From the NCBI GenBank assembly GCA_038216465.1, contig JBBQQC010000006.1, positions 59,623-123,622 on the forward strand: a stretch of 64,000 nucleotides of DNA, in the 5' to 3' direction. The notes under the pieces were generated by a model, which had not been told where the DNA came from, made no database searches, and was given only the letters and a program-made list of their open reading frames with translations. Source of the DNA: JACCZX01 sp038216465. Its GTDB lineage: Bacteria > Pseudomonadota > Gammaproteobacteria > Burkholderiales > Burkholderiaceae_F. This document shows positions 1-8,065 of the stretch, one piece after another. The position numbers were made by a program, and so were the translations under genes. Every line of letters begins with the position of its first letter. The first letter of the stretch is position 1.

Positions 1-333
1 GCGCCGCTCCAGAAACCAGCGGTCACCCGTTTCGCGCGCCACTTGTGTCACGCGCGAAGGCACGGCGTCCTCGTACTTGACGATTCGTTCGAACATCGCC
101 TGCCGGCCCGGGATTCGCGCGAGCAACGACATCGTGTTATCGCTCTGCGACTTCATCCACGCTGCGACTTCGGGCGACTTGACCTCTTCCAGCCAGCGAT
201 ACGGATCGGGCACTTCGGTGCCGAAGAAAGTTTCGCTGGCCGGGCGCGCAGCCGGCGCCGCTGCGGGGGCTTGGCCCGCCGCGCCAAGGCTGGTCGCACC
301 AAGCACCAAGCTCAACAACAGTATTCGAATCAC
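1..333 (-). CDS. Prolyl oligopeptidase family (S9) serine peptidase, N-terminal part
   Basis: This gene is cut by the left edge; only its first 111 codons are present. It opens with a GTG preceded five bases away by a perfect GGAGG (complement of 339-343). The first ~25 residues form a signal peptide (hydrophobic LLLSLVLGATSLGAA), so the enzyme should be exported. The following DPYRWLEE, the VAAWMKSQSDNT stretch and the LERR end match the start of the N-terminal beta-propeller region of S9A prolyl oligopeptidases, which cleave short peptides after proline. The catalytic Ser-Asp-His domain lies outside the window, so activity cannot be judged. It diverges from serB across 85 bases. Confidence 0.8.
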   Translation of the reverse strand, partial: MIRILLLSLVLGATSLGAAGQAPAAAPAARPASETFFGTEVPDPYRWLEEVKSPEVAAWMKSQSDNTMSLLARIPGRQAMFERIVKYEDAVPSRVTQVARETGDRWFLERR

Positions 334-418
334 GGAAGCCTCCGTATATCTACGCGACGCGCAGGTTAGCGCAAGAGCCCGCTCAGTTGAAACGGACCGC
401 CAATCTAAACTTCGCGCG

Positions 419-1288
419 ATGAAAGATCTCGTCATACAAGGCCCCGCACTGTCCCCCGAAGCACTGGACACGTTCAAAGTGGTGTGTCTGCCGGAGCGGA
501 TCACCTGGTACGGCCGCGCCGCGCGCTGTGTCGCGGTTCGCGACGACGCCGAGACCCGCAAGGCGGTACAGGGGCTGTCCGATTTCTGGAAACTCGACCA
601 CGCGTTCGTCGACCCGGGCTTGACGTTGTCCGACTTCCGCCTGCTCGCTCTTGACATGGATTCGACGTTGGTCAACATCGAGACGCTCGACGAAGTTGCG
701 GCGTACGCGGCCAAAGGCGCCGAGGTTGCTGCCATTACCGAGGCCGCGATGCGCGGCGAAATCGATTACAAGCAGAGCCTGCGACGGCGTGTGGCAATGT
801 TGAAAGGCACCGACGCCGGATTGCTTGCAAGGGTATACGACGAAAAGCTTGCGCTTAATCCGGGTGCCGAGCGCGTTGTGGCGCGGTGCAAGAGGGCCGG
901 TCTGAAAACATTGCTGGCAACCGGTGGCTTCACGTTCTTCACCGAGCGCATCAGGACTAAGCTGAACATCGATTTCACACGATCGAACGAGCTGATCGTC
1001 GCTGACGGCGTGCTTACCGGGGAAGTGACCGGCCCAAACGGCGGCGAGATCGTCGATGCCGACGGCAAGGCGCAGGCTGTGCGCGATGCGTGCGTCGAGA
1101 TTGGGTGTCCCACATTCAAGGCAATCGTGATCGGCGATGGAGCGAACGATCTTAAAATGATGCAACTGGCCGGCATCTCGGTCGCGTATCGAGCGAAGCC
1201 GACCGTGCGAAAACAGGCGATGTACGCTCTTGATTACACCGGATTGGACGGCGTCCTCACCTGGTTTACGGGAGAAGCGAATGCGTAA
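419..1288 (+). CDS. serB: Phosphoserine phosphatase SerB
   Basis: Catalyses the last step of serine synthesis, O-phosphoserine to serine plus phosphate, in the cytoplasm. The HAD motif I, LDMDSTLV, supplies nucleophile D79 and acid/base D81; motif II lies in LLATGGFTFF (residues 165-174) and motif IV is GDGANDLKMM (from 239). The first ~70 residues form the regulatory N-terminal part usual in proteobacterial SerB. The reading frame is open upstream to base 77, but the ATG at 419 gives a normal-length protein (289 aa), and the upstream extension would run through the divergent peptidase start. The last 8 bases overlap the next gene, which suggests coupled translation. Confidence 0.95.
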   Translation: MKDLVIQGPALSPEALDTFKVVCLPERITWYGRAARCVAVRDDAETRKAVQGLSDFWKLDHAFVDPGLTLSDFRLLALDMDSTLVNIETLDEVAAYAAKGAEVAAITEAAMRGEIDYKQSLRRRVAMLKGTDAGLLARVYDEKLALNPGAERVVARCKRAGLKTLLATGGFTFFTERIRTKLNIDFTRSNELIVADGVLTGEVTGPNGGEIVDADGKAQAVRDACVEIGCPTFKAIVIGDGANDLKMMQLAGISVAYRAKPTVRKQAMYALDYTGLDGVLTWFTGEANA

Positions 1289-2423
1289 CTCGTTGGCTCT
1301 TCTGTGCGTCTTGCTGGCAGCGTGTGCCAGCCAGCAACAGCGCGCGCAACCTCCGGAGTTTCTGTTCAACGATGCACTGTTCGCGGCGCCAGCCACGCCG
1401 ATCGTCGCCGACGATGTGTTTGCGTTGAGCGACGCAATGAAGCGGTATCTGCGCAGCGAGATCAGCACCCAGTTGCGCACGATGGGTATGCAGCAGGGCC
1501 TGATTTCTGCGCTCTACGAGCGAGAGCAGCTGAAGCTGCAGTACGACATCGGCATGACTCGCAACGCGGCGCAGGCATTTGACGCGCGCGCCGGAAATTG
1601 CCTGTCACTGGTCATCATGACCGCGGCGCTTGCGAAAGAACTTGGGTTGCAGGTCCATTATCAGAGCGCCTACCTCGAGGAGACTTGGAGTCGCAACGGT
1701 GATCTGCTGGTGCGCAGCGGCCATGTCAACGTAACGCTCGACCGACGAATAGGCGATCCGCGCGTGATCGGTTCGAAATCCCTGACGATCGATTTTCTGC
1801 CCGCGCAAAGCCTGCGCGGGCTGCGTGTGCGGGACATTACCGAAGAAACCATCGTCGCGATGTACATGAACAACAAGGCGGTTGAAGCGCTGATCCAAGG
1901 GCTGTCCGATGACGCCTACGCGTGGGCGCGCGAAGCGATCCGACAGGGCCCCGAGTTCCTCGGCTCCTACAACACACTGGGCGTTATTTACATGCGCCGC
2001 GGCGATCTGACTCAGTCAGTGCGAGTCTTCGATTACGTGCTCGAGCGGGACGCGGCGAATGCGCGCGCGCTATCCAACCTGGCGCAGGTGTACGCACGTC
2101 AAGGGCGCGATGCCGATTCGTCCGCTCTGCTGAGTCGCCTAGCTCAGATTGAGCCGATCGCGCCGTTTCACTATCTCAATCTGGGTCTGGCAGCGATGCA
2201 GCGCGAAGATTTCTTGCTGGCGCGAGACATGTTCGCCAGAGAAGTTGCTCGCGCCGACTACGATGCCCAATTTCACTTCTGGCTCGCTCTGGCCAACTAC
2301 AAACTCGGCGACATCGAACCCGCCAGAAAGCACTTGGCGCTCGCGCTCGAGAACAGCGTGAATGCCAAGGACCATGATCTATATGCAGCGAAGCTCGCGT
2401 GGCTGCAGCAGTACGGCAAATAG
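1281..2423 (+). CDS. Lipoprotein with transglutaminase-like core and TPR repeats
   Basis: A 380-residue predicted lipoprotein: the signal peptide ends in the lipobox LAAC, giving lipidated Cys15. Residues ~90-175 look like a transglutaminase/papain-like core, with a possible triad of Cys107 (in GNCLSL), His148 (in GHVNV) and Asp171 (in TIDF). From about residue 200 to the end there are four or so TPR repeats (for example NTLGVIYMRRGDLTQSVRVF). It probably sits on the inner face of the outer membrane or in the periplasm and binds protein partners. The ATG at 1281 overlaps the serB stop by 8 bases; an upstream start at 1230 would delete the lipobox context. Substrate and reaction (peptide crosslinking, hydrolysis, or none) are unknown. 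Confidence 0.75.
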   Translation: MRNSLALLCVLLAACASQQQRAQPPEFLFNDALFAAPATPIVADDVFALSDAMKRYLRSEISTQLRTMGMQQGLISALYEREQLKLQYDIGMTRNAAQAFDARAGNCLSLVIMTAALAKELGLQVHYQSAYLEETWSRNGDLLVRSGHVNVTLDRRIGDPRVIGSKSLTIDFLPAQSLRGLRVRDITEETIVAMYMNNKAVEALIQGLSDDAYAWAREAIRQGPEFLGSYNTLGVIYMRRGDLTQSVRVFDYVLERDAANARALSNLAQVYARQGRDADSSALLSRLAQIEPIAPFHYLNLGLAAMQREDFLLARDMFAREVARADYDAQFHFWLALANYKLGDIEPARKHLALALENSVNAKDHDLYAAKLAWLQQYGK

Positions 2424-2426
2424 GGA

Positions 2427-3023
2427 CTAACTGCGTTTCCTGCGCCCGCCGTCGATCCAGATTCGTTCATCGCCGGTGTCTACGTGGACGAAGTTGCGGC
2501 CTGGATAAAGCCCGGTGCCACCGTGACCCAAAACGCTCGCCATGCCCGCCAGCCGTAGATTCGGCACGCCGGCAACGCTGATGTCGACCGCGCGCCCGAC
2601 GATATGGCGTGAATCGAGCGCGGCCCCTTCGGTCATCCTGTTCGTTCTTGTTGTGCGAAAGCCCGAGTGAATGCGCAGCGGAGCGTCGACCCCAGTGCGT
2701 GCCAACCAGGCCTGTAATCCACCCAGAACGTCGAGCAGCGCGTGGTTCATCGGGAAGACGCGGTCGGCCTGCACGTCGCGCAACAGCCAGCAGATGTTCA
2801 GATATTCGTCATGGTTGTAACCGCCGTCGACGGTCCAGTAGGTTGCGTTCAGCTGTTCAGTGCCGCGCATCAAACGTAACGAGCGCCGATCGCTGAGCAA
2901 CTCGCGCAAGCGCGACTCTGGCGTGTCGACGGCAGCTGCAGCCGCTTTGCTCACCAGCGGACACGCGGCGCCGCAGGCGAGCAGCAGCTGCCGTCGAGAT
3001 GCGGAAAAAGCAGTTGAGGTCAT
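2427..3023 (-). CDS. DUF882/M15-type murein endopeptidase-like protein
   Basis: A 198-residue member of the DUF882 (Peptidase_M15_3; YcbK/MepK) family, zinc peptidases thought to cut peptidoglycan crosslinks. The N-terminus SRRQLLLACG followed by an Ala-rich stretch looks like a twin-arginine signal, as in YcbK. Family landmarks are HSGFRTTRTN, SRHIVGRAVDIS (metal His and Asp) and GLYPGRNFVHVDTG (second His and the HVD motif). The ATG at 3023 was chosen because it starts the signal peptide and overlaps the stop of the preceding GNAT gene as ATGA; the frame is open further upstream, but only inside that gene. Its stop lies 4 bases from the convergent lipoprotein gene. Confidence 0.8.
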   Translation of the reverse strand: MTSTAFSASRRQLLLACGAACPLVSKAAAAAVDTPESRLRELLSDRRSLRLMRGTEQLNATYWTVDGGYNHDEYLNICWLLRDVQADRVFPMNHALLDVLGGLQAWLARTGVDAPLRIHSGFRTTRTNRMTEGAALDSRHIVGRAVDISVAGVPNLRLAGMASVLGHGGTGLYPGRNFVHVDTGDERIWIDGGRRKRS

Positions 3024-3553
3024 TCGGCGGCGCTGAGATTGCGGTAGTACACGGTCGTGCTGCAAAATCCACCCTGCGGAAGTAACGCATAGCCCGGGAT
3101 CGCGCCGACACGCTCCCAGCCTACACGCGCGTACAAACGCTCGGCGTCATCGCTGGCCGTGTCGAGCACCAACAGGGTTTTTCCGCATTCGCGCGCCGTC
3201 GTCTCGGCCGCGTGCAGCAGGGCCGCTCCGACGCCCTGGCGGCGCGCGCGACGATGTACGAGCATCTTTGACAAGTCGGCGCGGTGCGGCTGATTGTCGG
3301 GCTGGTCGAGGACCAGGTGCACGGTGCCACATACGCCCTGCGTATCTTCCGCAACCAGCAGCGCGCGCTCGCCGGCAGTCAGACTAGTTGCAATGCTGCG
3401 CCAGAAAGAGACCGCGCGCTCGCGCGATAGTGGAAGCATGAAACTGACCGAAGCACCCCCTTCCACGCAGTCCGTCAGAACTTCCGCCAGCCCGTCGATA
3501 TGCGCTTCGTCGAGCGCGTGCAGGCGTCGCACCGGCCAGGTCCGCGACATCAT
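3020..3553 (-). CDS. GNAT family N-acetyltransferase
   Basis: A single-domain GNAT of 177 residues. The acetyl-CoA binding motif A is visible as MLVHRRARRQGVGAALLHAAE, with the Q/R-x-x-G-x-G/A core RRQGVGA, and the C-terminal part carries ARVGWERVGAIPGYALLP. The acceptor cannot be predicted. Two adjacent ATGs (3553, 3550) lie just after the bktB stop at 3564; the longer frame would run back into bktB. The 3' end overlaps the DUF882 gene by 4 bases, so the two are probably translated together in the bktB operon. No Shine-Dalgarno of note precedes the start. Confidence 0.8.
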   Translation of the reverse strand: MMSRTWPVRRLHALDEAHIDGLAEVLTDCVEGGASVSFMLPLSRERAVSFWRSIATSLTAGERALLVAEDTQGVCGTVHLVLDQPDNQPHRADLSKMLVHRRARRQGVGAALLHAAETTARECGKTLLVLDTASDDAERLYARVGWERVGAIPGYALLPQGGFCSTTVYYRNLSAAE

Positions 3554-3563
3554 CCAGGCGCGG

Positions 3564-4745
3564 CTACGTTCGTTCGAATATCGCGGCAATCCCCTGACCT
3601 CCGCCAATGCACATCGTCGCCAGCGCATAGCGCCCGCCGGTCCGCTCGAGTTCGTACAAAGCTTTGACGGTGATCATCGCGCCGGTGGCGCCGATAGGAT
3701 GGCCGAGCGAGATACCACTTCCATTCGGGTTCAGCTTCTCGGACGGGAAGCCGAGGTCTCTTGCCACCGCGCATGCCTGCGCTGCGAACGCTTCGTTGGC
3801 TTCGATCACATCGAGATCCGCAACCTTCAACCCGGCGCGCTCGAGCGCCTTCCTGGTCGAGGGCACCGGACCGATCCCCATGTACTTCGGATCAACCCCG
3901 GCATGTCCATAGCTGACCAGCCGCGCCATCGGCTTCAACCCGCGCTTCTCGGCAGCACTTCGTTCCATCAAAACGACCGCTGCGGCGCCGTCGTTGATAC
4001 CCGATGCGTTGCCTGCAGTGACGGTGCCGTTTTCCTTAGAAAACACCGGCTTCAGCTTGGCCATGTCTTCCAGCGTCGCGCCATCGCGAAAGTGCTCGTC
4101 GGTATCGAACATCGTTGGACCCTTCTTGCCTTTTATCTGAACCGGCACGATCTGGCTCTTGAAGCGGCCCTCCTTAGTCGCGGCCGCCGCCCGACGGTGG
4201 CTCTCGACCGCGAGCTTGTCCTGCTCCTCGCGCGTGATGTTCCACTTGGTGGCGACGTTTTCCGCGGTCACGCCCATGTGAATCGGGTCAAACGGGTCGT
4301 GCAGCGCGCCGATCATCATGTCGATGGACTTGGTGTCACCCATACGCTGCCCCCAGCGCATCGTTGGGAGGATATAAGGGCCGCGCGACATATTTTCGGC
4401 GCCACCGCCGATGGCGATGTCAGTGTCCCCGAGCATGATCGACTGCGCGGCAGAGATGATCGCCTGCAAGCCGCTGCCGCATAGCCGGTTAAGCGTCAGG
4501 CACGGCGCGCTCTGCGCCACACCGCCGTTCAACGCCGCTACCCGCGCGAGATACATATCCTTTGGATCGGTGTTGACGACGTGGCCGAACACGACGTGAC
4601 CGACCTCGTCCCCCTTGATTTGCGCGCGCTTCATGACCTCGGCCACAACGATCGCGCCCAACTGGGTTGGCGGCACATCTTTCAAGCTGCCGCCGAACGT
4701 TCCAATCGCGGTGCGTGCACCGCTGACGATCACCACTTCTCTCAT
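3564..4745 (-). CDS. bktB: Beta-ketothiolase BktB (acetyl-CoA acyltransferase)
   Basis: Condenses acetyl-CoA with acetyl-CoA or propionyl-CoA, or thiolyses longer 3-ketoacyl-CoAs, supplying C4/C5 units for polyhydroxyalkanoate or running beta-oxidation. The 393-residue protein has nucleophile Cys89 (NRLCGSG), the GHPIGATGA histidine loop, and Cys379 in CIGGGQG. Remembered Cupriavidus BktB is closely similar along its whole length (IGTFGGSLKDV, DPKDMYLARVA, RLVSYGHAGVDPK), which is why I prefer bktB to a generic thiolase. The ATG at 4745, behind GCGAGGTTGCG, fits; the open frame upstream has no family similarity. It heads bktB-GNAT-DUF882, possibly as part of the longer rimO run. A second thiolase, phaA, is at 15506. 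Confidence 0.9.
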   Translation of the reverse strand: MREVVIVSGARTAIGTFGGSLKDVPPTQLGAIVVAEVMKRAQIKGDEVGHVVFGHVVNTDPKDMYLARVAALNGGVAQSAPCLTLNRLCGSGLQAIISAAQSIMLGDTDIAIGGGAENMSRGPYILPTMRWGQRMGDTKSIDMMIGALHDPFDPIHMGVTAENVATKWNITREEQDKLAVESHRRAAAATKEGRFKSQIVPVQIKGKKGPTMFDTDEHFRDGATLEDMAKLKPVFSKENGTVTAGNASGINDGAAAVVLMERSAAEKRGLKPMARLVSYGHAGVDPKYMGIGPVPSTRKALERAGLKVADLDVIEANEAFAAQACAVARDLGFPSEKLNPNGSGISLGHPIGATGAMITVKALYELERTGGRYALATMCIGGGQGIAAIFERT

Positions 4746-4759
4746 CGCAACCTCGCCTT

Positions 4760-5368
4760 CTAGAATTTCGCAGTAAGCCCTAGCAACGCCTGACCCTGCA
4801 CGAATGCATCGCCGCTCAACAGCACCGTGCACCCACCGGAGCAAAACAATCCACCTGAGCTGTTCAGCAACGTAACAAACGCACGCGCTTCGGCGCGGAC
4901 TCCGATTGCACTTCCAAGCGGCCACAAATATCCGAACCCGACGTTCAGCGAGGCTCGCGTTTCGCTGCGCAGCCCGTTTAAGTTGGGTGAAAAATGGGTC
5001 ACACCGATGCCGCCCACCGCGTACGGACCACTGCCGACCGGTCCATCGAAGAAGTAGGTGCCGCCCAGGTGCAGATAGCGCACGTCGAGATCGAAGCGCC
5101 CGACGCTGCCACCGGCGTCGAGCGAAGTATTCTGCTGGCCGTAGAACAGCTGCAGTTGGCGCGAGGCATCGAGCCCGTAGTCGGCGGCCACGCCGACAGC
5201 CGCGCCCGATCGTATGCGCGCGCGTTCGCCGCTGGTCTCGTTATCGATGCCTTCGCTGACGGAATAGCCACCGAACACAGTAGCGTTGACCTGCGCGAGC
5301 GCGGAAGGCGCGACCAACGTCAACACAGCGATGGCCACAGCAGTTCGCAGTGCGCTAAACACAATCAT
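4760..5368 (-). CDS. Outer-membrane beta-barrel family protein
   Basis: A 202-residue exported protein. A signal peptide (MIVFSALRTAVAIAVLTLVA...ALAQ) is followed by alternating polar/hydrophobic strands typical of small eight-stranded barrels: VNATVFGGYSV, QLQLFYGQQN, FDLDVRYLHLGGTYFF, GPYAVGGIGVTHF, ASLNVGFGYLWPLG, and a C-terminal strand ending in Phe (LLGLTAKF), the usual BAM recognition signal. Two cysteines (FCSGGC) could form a disulfide loop. The ATG at 5368 overlaps the stop of the GST gene as ATGA; the upstream extension of the frame is only a shadow of that gene. Ligand and role are unknown. Confidence 0.7.
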   Translation of the reverse strand: MIVFSALRTAVAIAVLTLVAPSALAQVNATVFGGYSVSEGIDNETSGERARIRSGAAVGVAADYGLDASRQLQLFYGQQNTSLDAGGSVGRFDLDVRYLHLGGTYFFDGPVGSGPYAVGGIGVTHFSPNLNGLRSETRASLNVGFGYLWPLGSAIGVRAEARAFVTLLNSSGGLFCSGGCTVLLSGDAFVQGQALLGLTAKF

Positions 5369-6003
5369 GAACTGTGCCGCTGCCAGATGTGCGCCATCTC
5401 GGGCAACGCGTCGACTCTTTCCATCACTGCGCAGAACGCCGGATGCGTGGCGCGGAGGTAGTCGCGCATCTTCCACCACTTCGATAGATTCGCCAGGTAG
5501 ATGTCGCACACGTACGGCCGCTCGCCGAGAAAAAAAGGGGTTCCTTGGTACTCGGCGGCGATGATGTCCCATCCGAGTTTCATTCGCGCGACCGCTGCGT
5601 ATTCAACCGCTTTTCGCGCCGCATCGTCCGCGGCGGTCGTCCAACGGGCTGGATAGTCCGCTACGCCGACGGCGGTGTAGACATTGGACGTTGCGAACTG
5701 CATCCAGCGTAGACACCTTGCGCGATCGCGTGACGACAACGGCGGTATCCATTCGCTCGAATGCCGCTCAAGCAAGGTCCACAAGATGGCAACACTCTCG
5801 GTCAGTACTTCCCCGCCGGGGGTGACCAGAGTAGGCAGTTGGCCCAGCGGGTTGACTCGTTTCAATTCTTCAAAAGACGGCCCCGGCGGCGTACTCCATG
5901 GCGTCGCGTCCTTCAGGTCAACTTCCAGAGCAAGCGCATTGAGCAGCACTTCGACGCTCGCCGAGCCCGACCTCTTTGCCGTGTAAAGCGTGTACTTGGT
6001 CAT
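5365..6003 (-). CDS. Glutathione S-transferase family protein
   Basis: A 212-residue soluble GST. The N-terminal thioredoxin-like domain shows YTAKRSGSASVEVLLNALAL, the cis-proline segment NPLGQLPTLV and the glutathione-contacting TESVAIL; the helical C-terminal domain follows (FFLGERPYVCDIYLANLSKWW). The YTAKRSGS active-site region suggests a serine-type or beta-like class, but class and substrate cannot be fixed by eye. Its start overlaps the rimO stop as ATGA and its stop overlaps the next gene's ATG in the same way, so rimO, this gene and the barrel protein form a tightly coupled unit. Confidence 0.85.
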   Translation of the reverse strand: MTKYTLYTAKRSGSASVEVLLNALALEVDLKDATPWSTPPGPSFEELKRVNPLGQLPTLVTPGGEVLTESVAILWTLLERHSSEWIPPLSSRDRARCLRWMQFATSNVYTAVGVADYPARWTTAADDAARKAVEYAAVARMKLGWDIIAAEYQGTPFFLGERPYVCDIYLANLSKWWKMRDYLRATHPAFCAVMERVDALPEMAHIWQRHSS

Positions 6004-7388
6004 GCGAGCGTGCCGCGCAAATCATGCTCGGCAGCGGCAGTGATGCGAACGTCGACGAAATCACCCGCCTTCGGCCTGCGGCGGCCCGTCGCAATCTCGA
6101 CAATGCCGTCGATCTCCGGCGCGTCGGCCGCTGTGCGACCGGTCGCCACCGACGGCCCGACAGCGTCGATCAACACACGCTGCACGGTGCCGACCTTGCG
6201 CTGCAGGCGCTGCGCCGAAATCTGTTGTTGCAGCTGCATCAACCGAGCGCGTCGCTCTTCCCGAACATCGTCCGGCACCTGGCCCGGCAGCGCGTTCGCG
6301 GCTGCGCCATCCACCGGCGAATACGCAAAGCATCCGACCCGATCCAGCTCCGCCTCGCGTAGAAAATCCAGCAGGTAGTCGAACTCGGCTTCGGTTTCGC
6401 CCGGAAAGCCGGCAATGAACGTCGAGCGGATCGTGATCTGCGGGCAGATCGCGCGCCACGCACGGATGCGCTCGATGTTCTTCTCGCCCGACGCCGGTCG
6501 CTTCATCGCCTTCAGCACACGCGGATGCGCATGCTGAAATGGCACGTCGAGATACGGCAGCACGTTGCCTTGCGCCATCAACGGCACGATCTCGTCGACG
6601 TGAGGATACGGATACACGTAATGCAGCCGTACCCACGCGTCTTGCGCCTGCGCCAGACGTCCAAGCTCGCCGACGAGCTCGGTCATCCGCGTGCGCACCG
6701 CGCGGCCGCCGACGAATCCGAGCCGGTATTTGACGTCGACGCCGTAGGCGCTGGTGTCCTGCGAAATCACCAGCAGCTCGCGCACGCCCTGGTTCAGCAG
6801 GTTCTCAGCCTCGCGCATCACGTCGCCGATCGGCCGCGAGACCAGATCGCCGCGCATTGATGGAATGATGCAGAAGGTGCAGCGATGGTTGCAGCCTTCG
6901 GAAATTTTCAGATACGCGTAGTGACGCGGCGTCAGCTTGATACCCGCCGGCGGCACGAGATCCGAATACGGATCGTGCGGCTTCGGCAGATGCCGATGCA
7001 CGTGATCGAGCACTTCGCCCGCTGCATGCGGCCCCGTAACAGCAAGCACCTTCGGATGCGTCTTTGCGACGAGGTTCTGGTCACCCTCTTTTTTTGCACC
7101 CAAGCAGCCGGTGACAATTACCTTGCCGTTCTCGGCCAGCGCTTCGCCGATCGCGTCCAGAGACTCCCTGACTGCGGCATCGATGAAGCCGCACGTGTTG
7201 ACGATCACCAGATCGGCATCACCGTAGTTCGCGCTGGTCGAATATCCTTCGGCGCGTAGCTGCGTAATGATCAGTTCGGAGTCGACCAGCGCCTTCGGAC
7301 ACCCGAGAGACACAAAGCCGACCGACGGCGCGCCTGACGGCTTGACAGCGTGCTTGCGTGGCGGGCGTGCCGCAACGGTGGCTGTCAT
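6000..7388 (-). CDS. rimO: Ribosomal protein S12 methylthiotransferase RimO
   Basis: A radical-SAM methylthiotransferase that adds a methylthio group to the conserved Asp of ribosomal protein S12. The N-terminal UPF0004 domain carries its three cluster cysteines (C30, C66, C95), the radical-SAM CxxxCxxC is CNHRCTFC (C166, C170, C173), and a TRAM domain closes the protein (from about residue 385). With the ATG at 7388 the protein has 462 residues; an in-frame TTG at 7412 would add 8 residues but lies directly against the phaR stop and has no ribosome site. SVGFVSLGCPKALVDSE distinguishes RimO from MiaB. Confidence 0.93.
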   Translation of the reverse strand: MTATVAARPPRKHAVKPSGAPSVGFVSLGCPKALVDSELIITQLRAEGYSTSANYGDADLVIVNTCGFIDAAVRESLDAIGEALAENGKVIVTGCLGAKKEGDQNLVAKTHPKVLAVTGPHAAGEVLDHVHRHLPKPHDPYSDLVPPAGIKLTPRHYAYLKISEGCNHRCTFCIIPSMRGDLVSRPIGDVMREAENLLNQGVRELLVISQDTSAYGVDVKYRLGFVGGRAVRTRMTELVGELGRLAQAQDAWVRLHYVYPYPHVDEIVPLMAQGNVLPYLDVPFQHAHPRVLKAMKRPASGEKNIERIRAWRAICPQITIRSTFIAGFPGETEAEFDYLLDFLREAELDRVGCFAYSPVDGAAANALPGQVPDDVREERRARLMQLQQQISAQRLQRKVGTVQRVLIDAVGPSVATGRTAADAPEIDGIVEIATGRRRPKAGDFVDVRITAAAEHDLRGTLA

Positions 7389-7412
7389 CGCACTCGCCGC
7401 CAGCTTCCGCAA

Positions 7413-7952
7413 CTACTTTTTATCGGCCGGGAACCCCGGAAAACCGGTGAACATCGAGCGCGCCTGGTTCTGCATGTTTTCCTGCATCTGCACGAACAAG
7501 TTTTTCGATTGCTCGATGTAGCTCGACATCATCGACTGGATCATCGGTGCCTGCATGTTGACAAACTGCGTCCACATTTCCGGGCCGATCTTGTTCGTCT
7601 CGTAAAACGCCTTGCTCTGCTCGGTCAACTTGCCCTGGATGTCGATGAACGCCTGAATGTTCTTTTCCAGATACGAACCCATCATTCCCTGCATCGCGTT
7701 GCCATAGAGGCGAATGATGTGCGACAGCATCGGCGCTGTGAACATCGGCAGTCCACCGGCCTCTTCTTCAAGAATGATCTGCAGCAGAATCTGCCGCGTC
7801 AGATCCTCGCTCGACTTCGCGTCGATCACCTGAAAGCCTTCGTGCTCGAGTACCAGCTGCTTCACGTCGGCCAGCGTGATGTACGTGCTGGTTTGCGTGT
7901 CGTAGAGCCGGCGATTCGGATACTTCTTGATCAGGCGAACGGACGTTGCCAT
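7413..7952 (-). CDS. phaR: Polyhydroxyalkanoate synthesis repressor PhaR
   Basis: A DNA- and PHB-binding repressor that controls phasin and other PHA genes; it leaves DNA when PHB granules appear. The hallmark N-terminal domain is RLIKKYPNRRLYDTQTSTYI, followed by LADVKQLVLE and the LTRQILLQIILEEE region; the C-terminal half is Met/Gln-rich amphipathic helix that would bind the granule surface. The ATG at 7952 sits behind GGAAAAGG and places the protein start at the family's usual position; the reading frame open to 8051 adds unrelated residues. It lies 24 bases before rimO and about 5.2 kb from phaB, so the PHA genes are not one operon here. Confidence 0.93.
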   Translation of the reverse strand: MATSVRLIKKYPNRRLYDTQTSTYITLADVKQLVLEHEGFQVIDAKSSEDLTRQILLQIILEEEAGGLPMFTAPMLSHIIRLYGNAMQGMMGSYLEKNIQAFIDIQGKLTEQSKAFYETNKIGPEMWTQFVNMQAPMIQSMMSSYIEQSKNLFVQMQENMQNQARSMFTGFPGFPADKK

Positions 7953-8065
7953 GTTTGCCTTTTCCGTGAGCGAATCAGTGATTCTATCCATTATGTCGCG
8001 CCGCAGCGGCCGGCCCGATTGCCGGCCAAGGTTCTGCCAGAATTGCAGCAAATGAGGAGACCAGC

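Noticed and set aside
383..1480. A 365-codon minus-strand open frame
   Set aside because: It is antisense to serB and the next gene, has no recognisable domain, and is explained by codon bias.
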